From: Cobetia marina
Lineage (GTDB): Bacteria > Pseudomonadota > Gammaproteobacteria > Pseudomonadales > Halomonadaceae
Direction of reading: 5' to 3'
DNA: 64,000 nt
Assembly: GCF_001720485.1 (NCBI RefSeq)
Contig: NZ_CP017114.1
Span: forward strand, 124,001-188,000
Shown piece after piece: positions 27,504 through 39,349 of this stretch. Numbering within the stretch: position 1 is the stretch's first letter; every line of letters begins with the position of its first letter. The notes under the pieces were generated by a model that was given only the letters and a program-made list of their open reading frames with translations, was not told where the DNA came from and did no database searches. The position numbers and the translations under genes are program-made.

Positions 27504-27854
27504 ATGAACGCGAAGAAAGAATCTCGTCTCCGTCGTGCCCGCCGCGCTCGTGCGAAAATCCGCGAGCTGGGCGTGTTTCGCCTGTGCGTGAACCGCACCC
27601 CGCGTCACATCTACGCGCAGATCATCTCGCCGGATGGCGGCCAGGTCCTGGCCACCGCATCCACGCTCGACAAGAGCCTGCGCGAAGGTTCTACCGGTAA
27701 CTCGGACTCCGCCGCCAAGGTGGGTGCTCTGATTGCCGAGCGCGCGAAGGAAGCGGGTATCAAGCAAGTGGCTTTCGATCGCTCCGGGTACAAGTACCAC
27801 GGTCGCGTGAAGGCCCTGGCCGATGCCGCACGTGAAGGCGGCCTGGAATTCTAA
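27504..27854 (+). CDS. rplR: 50S ribosomal protein L18
   Basis: L18 delivers 5S rRNA to the 50S subunit. The 116-residue protein has an arginine-rich N-terminus ([18 protein letters not shown]) and the [26 protein letters not shown] end. It lies 11 bases before rpsE. Confidence 0.98.
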   Translation: MNAKKESRLRRARRARAKIRELGVFRLCVNRTPRHIYAQIISPDGGQVLATASTLDKSLREGSTGNSDSAAKVGALIAERAKEAGIKQVAFDRSGYKYHGRVKALADAAREGGLEF

Positions 27855-27865
27855 AGGGTTTTACG

Positions 27866-28366
27866 ATGGCGAATATCGAACAGAAGGGCGGTGACCTGCA
27901 AGAGAAGCTCGTGCAGATCAACCGCGTCGCCAAGGTAGTCAAGGGCGGCCGTATCTTCGGTTTCACCGCTCTGACTGTCGTTGGTGACGGCAATGGTCGT
28001 GTTGGCTTCGGTCGTGGCAAGGCGCGTGAAGTGCCGGTCGCGATCCAGAAGGCAATGGACCAAGCTCGTCGCAACATGATCAAGGTTGACCTGAAGGGCC
28101 ACACCCTGCAGTACCCGGTGAAGGCTCGTCACGGCGCATCCAAGATCTACATGCAGCCAGCATCCGAAGGTACCGGCATCATTGCCGGCGGTGCGATGCG
28201 TTCCGTGCTCGAACTGGCAGGCGTCCATGACGTCCTGGCCAAGTGCTACGGTTCCACCAATCCGGTCAACGTGGTGCGCGCGACCATCAACGGTCTCGCT
28301 GCCATGAAATCTCCGGAAGACATCGCCGCCAAGCGTGGCCTGTCTGTCGACAAGATTGCGGGGTAA
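27866..28366 (+). CDS. rpsE: 30S ribosomal protein S5
   Basis: S5 affects decoding accuracy at the mRNA entry. The 166-residue protein contains the dsRBD-like signature [31 protein letters not shown] positions and the [19 protein letters not shown] stretch. It lies 6 bases before rpmD. Confidence 0.98.
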   Translation: MANIEQKGGDLQEKLVQINRVAKVVKGGRIFGFTALTVVGDGNGRVGFGRGKAREVPVAIQKAMDQARRNMIKVDLKGHTLQYPVKARHGASKIYMQPASEGTGIIAGGAMRSVLELAGVHDVLAKCYGSTNPVNVVRATINGLAAMKSPEDIAAKRGLSVDKIAG

Positions 28367-28372
28367 GGCACC

Positions 28373-28555
28373 ATGGCAGCTAAGATCACGGTAACCCAGA
28401 TCCGCAGCACCATCGGCGTCCTCGAAAAGCACAAGGCCACCATGAAAGGCCTTGGGCTGCGTCGCATCGGTCACACTGTCGAGCTGGAAGACACCCCCGC
28501 GGTACGCGGCATGATCAACAAGGTTCATTACCTTGTCCGTGTTGAGGGAGAGTAA
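28373..28555 (+). CDS. rpmD: 50S ribosomal protein L30
   Basis: A small 60-residue large-subunit protein with the pattern [33 protein letters not shown], diagnostic of L30. Only three bases separate it from rplO. Confidence 0.96.
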   Translation: MAAKITVTQIRSTIGVLEKHKATMKGLGLRRIGHTVELEDTPAVRGMINKVHYLVRVEGE

Positions 28556-28558
28556 TCC

Positions 28559-28993
28559 ATGAAATTGAATACCCTGAGTCCGGCCCCGGGCTCCAAGCAC
28601 GCTGCAAAGCGTGTCGGTCGTGGTATCGGCTCCGGTCTTGGTAAGACCGGCGGTCGTGGCCACAAGGGCCAGAAGTCCCGTTCCGGTGGCAGCGTCAAGC
28701 CGGGCTTCGAAGGCGGTCAGATGCCTATGCAGCGTCGCCTGCCGAAGTTTGGTTTCACTTCCGCGAAATCTCTGGTTTCCGAAGAAGTGCGCCTGAGCGA
28801 GCTGGCACTGGTAGACGGTGATATCGTCGACCTCGAAACGCTGAAGAAGGCCAACGTGCTTCGTGATTCCACGAAGTTCGCGAAGGTCATGCTCTCCGGC
28901 GAACTGGACAAGGCAGTCACGGTCCGCGGCATCAAGGTCACCAAGGGTGCCCGTGCTGCGATCGAAGCTGCCGGTGGCAAGGTAGAGGACTAA
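28559..28993 (+). CDS. rplO: 50S ribosomal protein L15
   Basis: L15 is a late-assembly 50S protein. The 144-residue product begins [22 protein letters not shown] and has the glycine/lysine-rich N-terminus ([17 protein letters not shown]). Its TAA is directly followed by the ATG of secY, implying coupled translation. Confidence 0.98.
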   Translation: MKLNTLSPAPGSKHAAKRVGRGIGSGLGKTGGRGHKGQKSRSGGSVKPGFEGGQMPMQRRLPKFGFTSAKSLVSEEVRLSELALVDGDIVDLETLKKANVLRDSTKFAKVMLSGELDKAVTVRGIKVTKGARAAIEAAGGKVED

Positions 28994-30328
28994 ATGGCTA
29001 AGTCAGGAAACGTACCGGCGATGCAGGGAAGTGGGTTGAGCGAACTCTGGGCGCGTTTGCGCTTCGTGTTCATCGCCATCGTGGTGTACCGAATCGGTGC
29101 ACACATCCCCGTTCCCGGTATCAATCCTGACCAGCTTGCTGCCTTGTTCAGGGAAAACCAGGGCACCATCCTGAGCATGTTCAACATGTTCTCCGGTGGT
29201 GCACTGGAGCGAATGAGTATCTTCGCGTTGGGCATCATGCCCTACATATCCGCGTCGATCATCATGCAGCTCCTGACGGTGGTCTCGCCTCAGCTAGAGC
29301 AGTTGAAGAAGGAAGGTGAGGCCGGTCGTCGCAAGATCAGCCAGTACACGCGCTACGGCACGGTCGTACTGGCCCTGGTCCAATCGATCGGCATGGCAGT
29401 CGGACTGGTCGGAAACGGTGTCGCCTATTCCGCTGACTTCAGCTTCTACTTCACCGCCGTGAGTACGTTCGTGGCTGGTGCAGTGTTCCTGATGTGGCTG
29501 GGAGAGCAGATCACCGAGAAGGGTATCGGCAACGGGATCTCACTGATCATCTTTGCTGGTATTGTCGCCGGGCTGCCGAGTGCCATCGGCCAGTCTTTCG
29601 AACTGGCGCGCAATGATGGTGCCTGGAATGTGCTTCCGCTGCTGGCGCTGACGCTGCTCGCAGTCGTTACCGTTGCCTTTGTGGTGTTCATCGAACGCGG
29701 TCAACGCCGCATCACGGTGAACTATCCGCGCCGTCAGGTGGGCAACAAGATGTATGCCGGTCAGAGCAGCTACTTGCCGATGAAGGTCAACATGGCCGGG
29801 GTCATCCCGCCGATCTTCGCGTCAAGCATCCTGCTGTTCCCTGCATCGATGGGCCAATGGTTTGGCCAGAGTGAAAGCATGCAATGGTTGCAGACGGCTT
29901 CTCAGGCTCTCGGGCCGGGCCAGCCACTGTACATCTTGCTTTTCGCTGCCGCTGTAGTATTCTTCTGCTTCTTCTACACGGCGCTGGTCTTCAATCCCAA
30001 GGATGTTGCTGACAACCTCAAGAAGTCAGGAGCTTTCCTGCCGGGGATTCGCCCAGGCGAACAGACGGCCCGTTACATCGATAAGGTGATGACTCGCCTG
30101 ACGCTGTTCGGCGCCCTCTACATCACCCTCGTCTCCCTGATGCCGCAATTCCTCGTTGTCGCCTGGCAGGTTCCGTTCTATTTCGGCGGTACCTCTCTGC
30201 TCATCGTGGTTGTGGTGGTCATGGACTTCATGGCCCAGGTGCAGTCGCATCTGATGTCAAATCAGTATGCGTCGGTGATGAAGAAGGCCAACCTCAAAGG
30301 CTATGGCAGCGGTGGCATGATGCGCTGA
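28994..30328 (+). CDS. secY: Preprotein translocase subunit SecY
   Basis: SecY is the protein-conducting channel of the inner membrane, partner of SecE above. The 444-residue protein shows ten hydrophobic segments, the plug/helix 2 region ([17 protein letters not shown]), and the cytosolic loops carrying [15 protein letters not shown] and the [23 protein letters not shown] segment that contacts SecA. The start is directly adjacent to the rplO stop. It is followed by rpmJ after 34 bases. Confidence 0.98.
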   Translation: MAKSGNVPAMQGSGLSELWARLRFVFIAIVVYRIGAHIPVPGINPDQLAALFRENQGTILSMFNMFSGGALERMSIFALGIMPYISASIIMQLLTVVSPQLEQLKKEGEAGRRKISQYTRYGTVVLALVQSIGMAVGLVGNGVAYSADFSFYFTAVSTFVAGAVFLMWLGEQITEKGIGNGISLIIFAGIVAGLPSAIGQSFELARNDGAWNVLPLLALTLLAVVTVAFVVFIERGQRRITVNYPRRQVGNKMYAGQSSYLPMKVNMAGVIPPIFASSILLFPASMGQWFGQSESMQWLQTASQALGPGQPLYILLFAAAVVFFCFFYTALVFNPKDVADNLKKSGAFLPGIRPGEQTARYIDKVMTRLTLFGALYITLVSLMPQFLVVAWQVPFYFGGTSLLIVVVVVMDFMAQVQSHLMSNQYASVMKKANLKGYGSGGMMR

Positions 30329-30362
30329 TTGCGCAGCCCCTGTTAGCAAACTGGAGAGAACG

Positions 30363-30476
30363 ATGAAAGTTCGAGCTTCCGTCAAGAAAATTTGCCGTAA
30401 CTGCAAGATCATTCGGCGTCGTGGCGCAGTGCGGGTCATCTGCACTGAGCCGCGCCACAAGCAGCGTCAGGGTTAA
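30363..30476 (+). CDS. rpmJ: 50S ribosomal protein L36
   Basis: A 37-residue protein ([20 protein letters not shown]...) with Cys11, Cys14, Cys27 and His32, the zinc-binding form of L36. GGAGAGAACG precedes the ATG. It closes the spc operon. A 131-base spacer with a long hairpin leads to rpsM. Confidence 0.97.
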   Translation: MKVRASVKKICRNCKIIRRRGAVRVICTEPRHKQRQG

Positions 30477-30516
30477 TCCCTCGACCCCGCTTAGCTGAAT
30501 ACAAGCTCGGGTGCTG

Positions 30517-30554
30517 GCATACCCCCTTGTTCCCAACGGGATCAAGGGGTATGC
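30517..30554 (+). promoter_or_regulatory. Long imperfect hairpin between rpmJ and rpsM
   Basis: GCATACCCC pairs with GGGGTATGC (9 bp), then one bulged C, TTG/CAA, a T-T mismatch, and TCCC/GGGA around an AAC loop: 16 base pairs in all. No T-run follows, so it is not a standard terminator. Its place just ahead of rpsM matches that of the S4-binding alpha-operon leader in E. coli, so it may have a regulatory or processing role. Confidence 0.5.
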
Positions 30555-30607
30555 TATTGCGCCCTTTGTGGATGTAAAATCCGCCGCTAACCTTTCGGAG
30601 AAAACTG

Positions 30608-30964
30608 ATGGCCCGTATTGCTGGCGTCAATATCCCGGACAACAAGCACGCGGCGATCTCGCTGACTTATATCTTCGGGATTGGCCGTACGCGTGCACAG
30701 CAGATCTGCGCCGCTCTCGGTTTAGAACCGAGCGTCAAGATCGCTGATCTGTCTGTTGAACAACTGGACCTGGTTCGTGCCGAGGTGGGTAAGTACACCG
30801 TCGAAGGCGACCTGCGTCGTGAGATCACGCTGAACATCAAGCGTCTCATGGACCTCGGTTGCTATCGTGGCCTGCGCCATCGTCGTGGTCTTCCGTTGCG
30901 CGGTCAGCGCACCAAGACCAACGCACGTACACGCAAAGGTCCGCGTAAACCGATTCGCAAGTAA
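30608..30964 (+). CDS. rpsM: 30S ribosomal protein S13
   Basis: S13 bridges the 30S head to the large subunit. The 118-residue protein begins [28 protein letters not shown] and has a basic C-terminal tail ([12 protein letters not shown]). It is first gene of the alpha operon and is preceded by the hairpin at 30517-30554. Confidence 0.98.
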   Translation: MARIAGVNIPDNKHAAISLTYIFGIGRTRAQQICAALGLEPSVKIADLSVEQLDLVRAEVGKYTVEGDLRREITLNIKRLMDLGCYRGLRHRRGLPLRGQRTKTNARTRKGPRKPIRK

Positions 30965-30994
30965 ACGAACTGGCGTTTAGACAGGAAACATCTA

Positions 30995-31378
30995 ATGGCT
31001 AACCCGAGTAAGCGCAAGAAGGTTAAAAAGCAGGTAGTGGATGCCATCGCGCATATCCATGCCTCTTTTAACAACACTATCGTGACGATCACAGACCGCC
31101 AGGGCAATGCTCTCTCCTGGGCAACTGCCGGTGGTTCGGGTTTTCGTGGTTCTCGCAAGAGCACCCCGTTCGCTGCGCAAGTCGCAAGTGAACGTGCAGC
31201 GACCGCTGCAGCCGAATATGGTGTGAAGAACGTCGACGTGCTGGTCAAGGGCCCGGGCCCGGGTCGTGAGTCCGCCGTGCGTGCTCTCAATGCCGCAGGC
31301 TTCCGCGTGCAAAGCATCACCGACGTGACCCCCATCCCGCATAATGGGTGCCGTCCGCCGAAGAAACGCCGCGTTTAA
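30995..31378 (+). CDS. rpsK: 30S ribosomal protein S11
   Basis: S11 lies on the 30S platform. The 127-residue protein contains [21 protein letters not shown] and the C-terminal signature [18 protein letters not shown]. rpsD starts 12 bases downstream. Confidence 0.98.
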   Translation: MANPSKRKKVKKQVVDAIAHIHASFNNTIVTITDRQGNALSWATAGGSGFRGSRKSTPFAAQVASERAATAAAEYGVKNVDVLVKGPGPGRESAVRALNAAGFRVQSITDVTPIPHNGCRPPKKRRV

Positions 31379-31390
31379 GGAGACAGACTC

Positions 31391-32011
<621 letters not shown>

Positions 32012-32017
32012 TGTGAT

Positions 32018-32041
32018 GCCGGGCTGATTCGTCGGCCCGGC
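32018..32041 (+). other. Hairpin in the rpsD-rpoA spacer
   Basis: A perfect 7-bp stem GCCGGGC/GCCCGGC with a 10-base loop between the rpsD stop and rpoA. No T-run follows, so it may shape translation or decay and is unlikely to terminate. Confidence 0.4.
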
Positions 32042-32085
32042 TGGAGTACCCAGATTATCCGTTTGGCAGCCTTAAAGGTGTTCTT

Positions 32086-33084
32086 ATGCAGCGCTCAGTG
32101 ACAGAGTTTCTCCGTCCTCGCGATATCAAGGTCGAGGAAGTCAGCGCCCATCATGCGCGGATCGTCCTCGAGCCCTTCGAGCGTGGTTTCGGCCACACCC
32201 TGGGGAATGCTCTGCGTCGCATCCTGCTGTCTTCCATGCCCGGCTGTGCCGTCGTGGAAGCTGAGATCGAAGGCGTTCTGCACGAGTACAGCGCCATTGA
32301 AGGGGTACAGGAGGATGTCATCGAAATCCTGCTGAACCTCAAGGACGTGGCCATCAAGATGCATGGTCGCGACGAAGCTGTGCTGGCGCTGAACAAGAAG
32401 GGCCCGGGCATCGTGACTGCTGGCGACATCGCCGGTGACCATGATCTCGAAATCGTAAATCCGGATCACGTCATCGCTCACCTGAATGATGGTGGCGAGC
32501 TGAAGATGCAACTCAAGATCGCTCGTGGCCGCGGCTACGAACCGGCTGACGCGCGTCTCTCTGCAGATGACGAATCACGTGCCATTGGCCGTCTCCAGCT
32601 GGATGCGACCTTCACGCCGGTTCGCCGGGTCTCCTATGCTGTCGAGGCGGCGCGTGTTGAACAGCGCACCAACCTTGACAAGCTGGTGATTGACCTGGAA
32701 ACCGACGGCACGCTGGATCCGGAAGAAGCGATCCGCCGCTCCGCAACCATCTTGCAGGAGCAGCTGGCCGCCTTCGTTGATCTGGAAGCAGACAAGGAAC
32801 AGGAAGTCGAAGAAGAGGAAGATCAAATCGATCCGATCCTTCTCCGTCCCGTAGACGATCTTGAGCTGACCGTTCGCAGTGCGAACTGTCTCAAGGCCGA
32901 GAATATCTATTACATCGGTGATCTCATTCAGCGCACCGAAGTTGAGCTGCTGAAGACCCCGAATCTCGGCAAGAAGTCCTTGAATGAAATCAAGGACGTG
33001 CTGTCCGCGCGTGGTCTGTCCCTCGGCATGCGGTTGGAAAACTGGCCGCCCGCAAGCCTGAAGGACGACAAGGCTTCCGCTTAA
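32086..33084 (+). CDS. rpoA: DNA-directed RNA polymerase subunit alpha
   Basis: Alpha dimerises to nucleate polymerase assembly, and its C-terminal domain binds UP elements and activators. The 332-residue protein begins [19 protein letters not shown] and has the NTD signature [22 protein letters not shown] positions. An acidic linker (about 235-247, [10 protein letters not shown]) is followed by the CTD with [18 protein letters not shown], where the DNA-binding helix lies. rplQ follows after 46 bases, the standard alpha operon end. Confidence 0.99.
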   Translation: MQRSVTEFLRPRDIKVEEVSAHHARIVLEPFERGFGHTLGNALRRILLSSMPGCAVVEAEIEGVLHEYSAIEGVQEDVIEILLNLKDVAIKMHGRDEAVLALNKKGPGIVTAGDIAGDHDLEIVNPDHVIAHLNDGGELKMQLKIARGRGYEPADARLSADDESRAIGRLQLDATFTPVRRVSYAVEAARVEQRTNLDKLVIDLETDGTLDPEEAIRRSATILQEQLAAFVDLEADKEQEVEEEEDQIDPILLRPVDDLELTVRSANCLKAENIYYIGDLIQRTEVELLKTPNLGKKSLNEIKDVLSARGLSLGMRLENWPPASLKDDKASA

Positions 33085-33130
33085 GGAAGCCCGGTCGGCT
33101 CAAGCCCCAGACTGGTAAGGAATCACAACC

Positions 33131-33517
33131 ATGCGTCATCGTAAGAGTGGTCGTCACCTGAACCGTACCAGCTCTCACCGTGAAGCCATGTTCAAGAACA
33201 TGTGCATCTCTCTGGTAGAGCACGAAGTCATCAAGACTACCCTGCCGAAAGCCAAGGAACTGCGTCGTCATATCGAGCCGCTGATCACCCTGGCCAAGCA
33301 GGATTCCGTTGCGAACCGTCGTTTGGCGTTCTCTCGTACCGGTTCCAAGGAAGCGGTCGGCAAGCTCTTCAATGAGCTCGGCCCGCGCTACACCACCCGT
33401 CCGGGCGGTTACCTGCGCATCCTGAAGTGTGGCTATCGTGCCGGTGACAATGCCCCGATGGCATTCGTCGAGCTGGTCGATCGTCCGGCTGCCTCCGAGG
33501 CAGCGGGCGAAGAGTAA
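33131..33517 (+). CDS. rplQ: 50S ribosomal protein L17
   Basis: The 128-residue protein begins [24 protein letters not shown] and matches the L17 family along its length, including the [27 protein letters not shown] region. It is last gene of the alpha operon and is followed by a strong terminator. Confidence 0.98.
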   Translation: MRHRKSGRHLNRTSSHREAMFKNMCISLVEHEVIKTTLPKAKELRRHIEPLITLAKQDSVANRRLAFSRTGSKEAVGKLFNELGPRYTTRPGGYLRILKCGYRAGDNAPMAFVELVDRPAASEAAGEE

Positions 33518-33543
33518 GCTTCGGCTTGCTTCGTCCACAAGAA

Positions 33544-33574
33544 AAGGCCAACCCTTCGGGGTTGGCCTTTTTTT
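33544..33574 (+). terminator. Rho-independent terminator of the alpha operon
   Basis: An 11-bp stem AAGGCCAACCC/GGGTTGGCCTT with a TTCG tetraloop is followed by a run of seven T. It closes the 30-kb ribosomal block. Confidence 0.95.
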
Positions 33575-33633
33575 ATGCCTGATAGACAGGCCTGTCGGTT
33601 GGGCAGCCCATGCGGCCAGGCGTCATGGGCAAG

Positions 33634-33680
33634 CCCTGACTCGTCACGTTCCGCAAGGAAACGGTACGAAGGAGTCAGGG
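33634..33680 (-). other. Branched inverted repeat downstream of uvrA
   Basis: An outer stem CCCTGACTC/GAGTCAGGG encloses an inner stem TTCC-GCAA-GGAA. It lies just beyond the uvrA stop on the minus strand. No T-run is seen on either strand, so its role as uvrA terminator is uncertain. Nothing coding is visible between 33575 and 33705. Confidence 0.4.
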
Positions 33681-33705
33681 GTGTCGCTGGGGCACCTGAC
33701 GAAGG

Positions 33706-36636
<2,931 letters not shown>

Positions 36637-36668
36637 TGCCACCTCGGGCTGCGTCGATAAAAGCAACG

Positions 36669-36698
36669 ATTATAAGGCGCGGGCGAAACGCCCGGCAA
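36669..36698 (-). promoter_or_regulatory. sigma70 promoter of uvrA
   Basis: On the minus strand TTGCCG (36698-36693) is followed after 18 bases by a consensus TATAAT (36674-36669), 32 bases before the uvrA start. No CTG-N10-CAG LexA-type box overlaps it. Confidence 0.65.
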
Positions 36699-36709
36699 AG
36701 GCTGCATGC

Positions 36710-36738
36710 TTTCAAAGCCGACAGGCGAGCCTTAGAAT
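36710..36738 (+). promoter_or_regulatory. Possible promoter of the YajR-type transporter
   Basis: TTTCAA (36710-36715), a 17-base spacer and TAGAAT (36733-36738), back-to-back with the uvrA promoter. The -35 is weak. Confidence 0.45.
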
Positions 36739-36841
36739 GTGCAGTCCATCGGTGATCAGCACCCATGGAGTCTACTCTCTGGCGACCCGCGTGGTCGGCC
36801 TCCCTTTCTTGACTGTCCTGCTCCGGAGCCCGCCGCCATCC

Positions 36842-38257
36842 ATGAAGACCTCTCGACTGCTAGCGCCGGAACGTCGCGCCATCGTCGGCCTTGCCAGCCT
36901 GTATGCCACCCGCATGCTCGGGCTGTTCATGGTGTTGCCGGTGCTGGCGCTCTACACCCGTGATCTGGCTGGCGCGACGCCGACGCTGGTCGGCGTCGCG
37001 TTGGGCGGGTATGGCCTGACCCAGGCACTGCTGCAGATCCCCTTCGGCTGGTTGTCCGATCGCCTCGGGCGCAAGGCCGTGATCGGCTTCGGACTCGGGC
37101 TGTTCATCCTTGGCTCGTTGGTCGCGGCAAATGCCGACAGCATCGAGATGATCATCCTTGGTCGTTGCCTGCAGGGCAGCGGTGCCGTGGCAGGTGCGAT
37201 CATGGCGCTGCTGGCCGATCAGACGCGAGAGGAGGTGCGCACGATGGCGATGGCCTCCATCGGCATGTCGATCGGCGTCGCCTTCGCGCTGGCGATGGTC
37301 GCGGGACCCCTGACCGCGGATGCGTTCGGACTTTCGGGCGTCTTCTGGCTGACGGCCATCATGGCCGTGGCGAGCGTGTTCGTACTCTGGAAACTGGTGC
37401 CTGCTGCACCCAGGCGTCAGCATCAAGATGTGGGGCTTGATCGTCGCCAGCTCAAGGGCATTCTTGCGAATTCCGCATTGTTGCGCATGGATGTGTCGAT
37501 CTTTGCGCTGCACATGATCCTCACGGCCTGTTTCGTGGCCATCCCGCAGCAGCTGGTCAACTTCGGCATCGCGCCCGCCCATCATGGCTGGGTCTATCTG
37601 CCCTTGATGGGCCTGGCGTTTGTCGCCATGCTTCCGCTGGTCATCGTGGCCGAGAAGTACCGCCGCATGAAGCCGGTCTTCCTGGGCGCCGTGGCGACCA
37701 TCGCGACAAGCCTGTTGCTGCTGGGGGTGGATGGCATCGAGCACGCAGGTCTCGTGCCCTTCCTTGGCCTGCTGTGGCTGTTCTTCGTGGCCTTCAATCT
37801 GCTGGAAGCCACCTTGCCGTCGATGATCTCCAAGCTGGCGCCGGCCGGTGCCAAGGGCACCGCGATGGGGGTGTATTCGACCAGCCAGTTCCTCGGTGCC
37901 TTCGTGGGGGGTGTCGGCGGCGGCTGGCTGACGGGCCATTTCGGGCTGAGTGGCGTCTTCTTCGGCATGGGGTTGCTGGCGCTGCTGTGGCTGGCTGTGG
38001 TCTGGAACATGCAGCCGCCGCGACATCTTGGCAGTGAAGTGGTCGGCCTGTCGCCAGAAGCCGCGAGGCTTCCGGCCGTCGAGTTGCAGACGCGCCTGCT
38101 GGCCATTGCCGGCGTGGAAGAAGCTCTGGTCGTGCGTGAGGAACAGGTCGCCTATCTGAAGGTCACACGCGATACACTGGATGACAAGGCGCTGGCGACT
38201 TTCACTCGTCAGCGTGATGGCGAAACTCCGGCAGGTGCCGAGGCACCTGCCAGCTGA
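36842..38257 (+). CDS. yajR: MFS transporter of the YajR type with C-terminal YAM domain
   Basis: A 471-residue inner-membrane protein with twelve predicted hydrophobic segments. MFS signature A is in the loop between helices 2 and 3 (GWLSDRLGRKAVIGFGLG), along with LGRCLQGSGAVAGAIMALLADQTREE and the motif LPSMISKLAPAGAKGTAMGVYSTSQFLG. After helix 12 comes a soluble tail of about 70 residues (LLAIAGVEEALVVREEQVAYLKV), the ferredoxin-like YAM domain known from E. coli YajR. Substrate unknown; YajR is regarded as a proton-driven drug-efflux-like carrier. The ATG at 36842 restores the family start; the longer in-frame extension overlaps the promoter. ssb follows. Confidence 0.85.
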   Translation: MKTSRLLAPERRAIVGLASLYATRMLGLFMVLPVLALYTRDLAGATPTLVGVALGGYGLTQALLQIPFGWLSDRLGRKAVIGFGLGLFILGSLVAANADSIEMIILGRCLQGSGAVAGAIMALLADQTREEVRTMAMASIGMSIGVAFALAMVAGPLTADAFGLSGVFWLTAIMAVASVFVLWKLVPAAPRRQHQDVGLDRRQLKGILANSALLRMDVSIFALHMILTACFVAIPQQLVNFGIAPAHHGWVYLPLMGLAFVAMLPLVIVAEKYRRMKPVFLGAVATIATSLLLLGVDGIEHAGLVPFLGLLWLFFVAFNLLEATLPSMISKLAPAGAKGTAMGVYSTSQFLGAFVGGVGGGWLTGHFGLSGVFFGMGLLALLWLAVVWNMQPPRHLGSEVVGLSPEAARLPAVELQTRLLAIAGVEEALVVREEQVAYLKVTRDTLDDKALATFTRQRDGETPAGAEAPAS

Positions 38258-38301
38258 ACCCTGACACTGGCAGATCACTGTCAGTGCACTCGATACCTTC
38301 G

Positions 38302-38330
38302 CCGGTGCCTGATGTGCACCGGTCTATTTT
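38302..38330 (+). terminator. Hairpin between yajR and ssb
   Basis: CCGGTGC (38302-38308) pairs with GCACCGG (38316-38322) around a 7-base loop and is followed by TCTATTTT. It may terminate yajR or form part of the ssb leader; an imperfect CTGACA...TGTCAG repeat lies just before it. Confidence 0.4.
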
Positions 38331-38344
38331 CAGGAGTAATCTTC

Positions 38345-38986
38345 ATGGCTCGCGGCGTAAACAAGGTCATTCTGATCGGTAATCTCGGTCAGGATCCGGA
38401 AGTCCGTTTCACTCCGTCCGGTAGTGCGGTGTGCAACCTCAACCTCGCCACCACGGATACCTGGAATGACCGTCAGAGCGGTCAGCGTCAGGAACGTACC
38501 GAATGGCACCGTGTGGTGATGTTCAACAAGCTGGCGGAAATCGCTCAGCAATACGTCAAGAAAGGCTCACGCCTCTATATCGAAGGTCGTCTGCAGACGC
38601 GCAAGTGGCAGGATCAGAACGGCAACGACCGCTACAGCACCGAAATCGTCGCCAATGACATGCAGATGCTGGATACCCGTGGTGAAGGCGGCGGCGGTGG
38701 CGGCTTCAGTGGCGGCGGTCGTCCCCAGCAGGCACCTCAGCAAGGTGGTCAGTATGGTGGCCAGCAGCAGGCCGCGGCAGCTCCGCAGCAGGGTGGCCAG
38801 TTCGGCGGCCAGCCGCCGGCACCGCAGCAGGGTGGCAACTTCGGTGGTCAGCCGCCGGCCCCGCACACTCCGCCTCCGGCTCAGCAGCCCGCTCATCAGC
38901 CTCCTCAGCAGAACTCGCAGAACAACAATTTCGGCGCGCCGCCGGCTGGCAGCTTTGACGATTTCGATGATGAGATTCCGTTCTGA
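38345..38986 (+). CDS. ssb: Single-stranded DNA-binding protein
   Basis: SSB protects single-stranded DNA and recruits repair proteins through its C-terminal tip. The 213-residue protein has the OB fold (residues about 1-110; [44 protein letters not shown]). A long Gly/Gln/Pro linker of repeated QQGGQ and GGQPPAPQQ units (about 115-195) follows, then the acidic tip DFDDEIPF that binds partner proteins. The ATG at 38345 follows CAGGAG. It lies in the conserved uvrA-transporter-ssb neighbourhood. No LexA box of CTG-N10-CAG form was found upstream. Confidence 0.97.
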   Translation: MARGVNKVILIGNLGQDPEVRFTPSGSAVCNLNLATTDTWNDRQSGQRQERTEWHRVVMFNKLAEIAQQYVKKGSRLYIEGRLQTRKWQDQNGNDRYSTEIVANDMQMLDTRGEGGGGGGFSGGGRPQQAPQQGGQYGGQQQAAAAPQQGGQFGGQPPAPQQGGNFGGQPPAPHTPPPAQQPAHQPPQQNSQNNNFGAPPAGSFDDFDDEIPF

Positions 38987-39018
38987 TCATCAGCTCCATG
39001 GTCATCCATATTGTCTTG

Positions 39019-39042
39019 AACCCCCGCTCAGCGGGGGTTTTT
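39019..39042 (+). terminator. Rho-independent terminator of ssb
   Basis: A 9-bp stem AACCCCCGC/GCGGGGGTT with a 3-base loop, then TTTTT. Confidence 0.92.
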
Positions 39043-39349
39043 CGTTTCTGGAGGCAAAGGAAACCTCTCGAGGTATCGAGGGTGCTGCGTGAGAGGGCGG
39101 GGAGGTTTTCAGGCATTCCCCCTCCATCTGCCAGGATATCGGCCGATACATCCAAAGTCGCTCTGCGAGCGTAAGGGAGGAAGCCCCGAGTCCGATGATC
39201 GGGCCATCACGCTGTCGTCTCGCTTGAGGACACTGAGCGTGGAGGAAAAAATCAGGCAGTTCCGTACCTTGCAGGTAAACTATCGTTTCAAGTGTATGTC
39301 CACTTTCAGCTCGTTCCCCTTGGCAGGCCCCCGATGATTGAGGTCATTC
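39043..39349. other. Intergenic stretch between ssb terminator and the MHYT/GGDEF/EAL gene
   Basis: About 300 bases without a convincing gene. An 82-codon open frame at 39089-39337 has no recognisable protein features. No strong -35/-10 pair stands out; the promoter of the downstream gene must lie here but cannot be placed with confidence. Confidence 0.5.

Noticed and set aside
30527..30555. A promoter TTGTTC-17-TATGCT ahead of rpsM
   Set aside because: Both hexamers lie inside the arms of the 30517-30554 hairpin and match consensus only weakly, so the hairpin is the simpler explanation.
39089..39337. An 82-codon open frame upstream of the MHYT-PAS-GGDEF-EVL gene
   Set aside because: No domain, poor ribosome binding site, and composition unlike the neighbouring genes.
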